Positions 12,902-12,915 of a DNA stretch of 12,915 nucleotides are shown one piece after another. Both the position numbers and the translations under genes were made by a program. Each line of letters starts with the position of its first letter. The stretch's first letter is position 1. The notes below the pieces were generated by a model. That model did not search any database, was not told the DNA's origin, and worked only from the letters and a program-made list of their open reading frames with translations. Location: positions 1 to 12,915 of the forward strand of contig JAYEGJ010000046.1 in NCBI GenBank assembly GCA_034658975.1, in the 5' to 3' direction. Origin of the DNA: SZUA-217 sp034658975 (lineage in GTDB: Bacteria > Actinomycetota > Acidimicrobiia > Spongiisociales > ZC4RG35).

Positions 12902-12915
12902 ATCGATTCGCGTTA

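Overview
The window is high-GC bacterial DNA with a gene content that points to Actinomycetota, most likely a deep-branching group such as Acidimicrobiia. The clues are a BldD-like regulator, the lepA-hemW-hrcA-dnaJ-rsmE order with rpsT divergent from lepA, an SLH plus DUF3048 surface protein, and several promoter-like sites so close to start codons that leaderless mRNAs are likely. The taxonomic call is inference; no rRNA is present.

Region 1 (about 1-8638, minus strand) is a tightly packed housekeeping block read from right to left: lepA (EF4 translation GTPase), hemW (radical SAM heme chaperone), hrcA (heat-shock repressor), dnaJ (Hsp40, dnaJ2 type), rsmE (16S rRNA U1498 methyltransferase), a BldD-like XRE regulator, phoH (ATPase) and the first 460 codons of a 7TM-HD protein (PgpH type, c-di-AMP phosphodiesterase family) that runs off the left edge. 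From lepA to rsmE every junction is an overlap or a 2-nt gap, so one transcript is likely. The theme is ribosome function, protein folding and, at the far end, nucleotide second messengers. The partial 7TM-HD protein carries an apparent SdrD B-like domain inserted in its extracytoplasmic region. The BldD-like protein has an altered version of the c-di-GMP-binding motif.

Region 2 (8639-10300, plus strand) holds a DUF4262 protein, a Phd/VapC toxin-antitoxin pair and rpsT (ribosomal protein S20) with its terminator. The first two units appear inserted into the lepA/rpsT divergent pair. A perfect 14-bp palindrome lies between rpsT and its terminator.

Region 3 (10308-12915) holds a minus-strand secreted protein with three SLH repeats and a DUF3048 domain. 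A spacer of about 430 bp follows, with a gene relic (the C-terminal tail of a WD40/ATPase-type protein) and a strong inverted repeat. The window ends with a second toxin-antitoxin pair, RHH antitoxin plus PIN toxin. The two toxin-antitoxin pairs belong to different antitoxin families yet share layout (GTG toxin start in a GTGA overlap) and two short heptamers in the promoter region.

No rRNA, tRNA, CRISPR array, insertion sequence or phage gene was seen. The best leads for novelty are the domain insertion in the 7TM-HD protein, the altered BldD-like effector site, the variant HemW motif, and the shared promoter elements of the two toxin-antitoxin loci.
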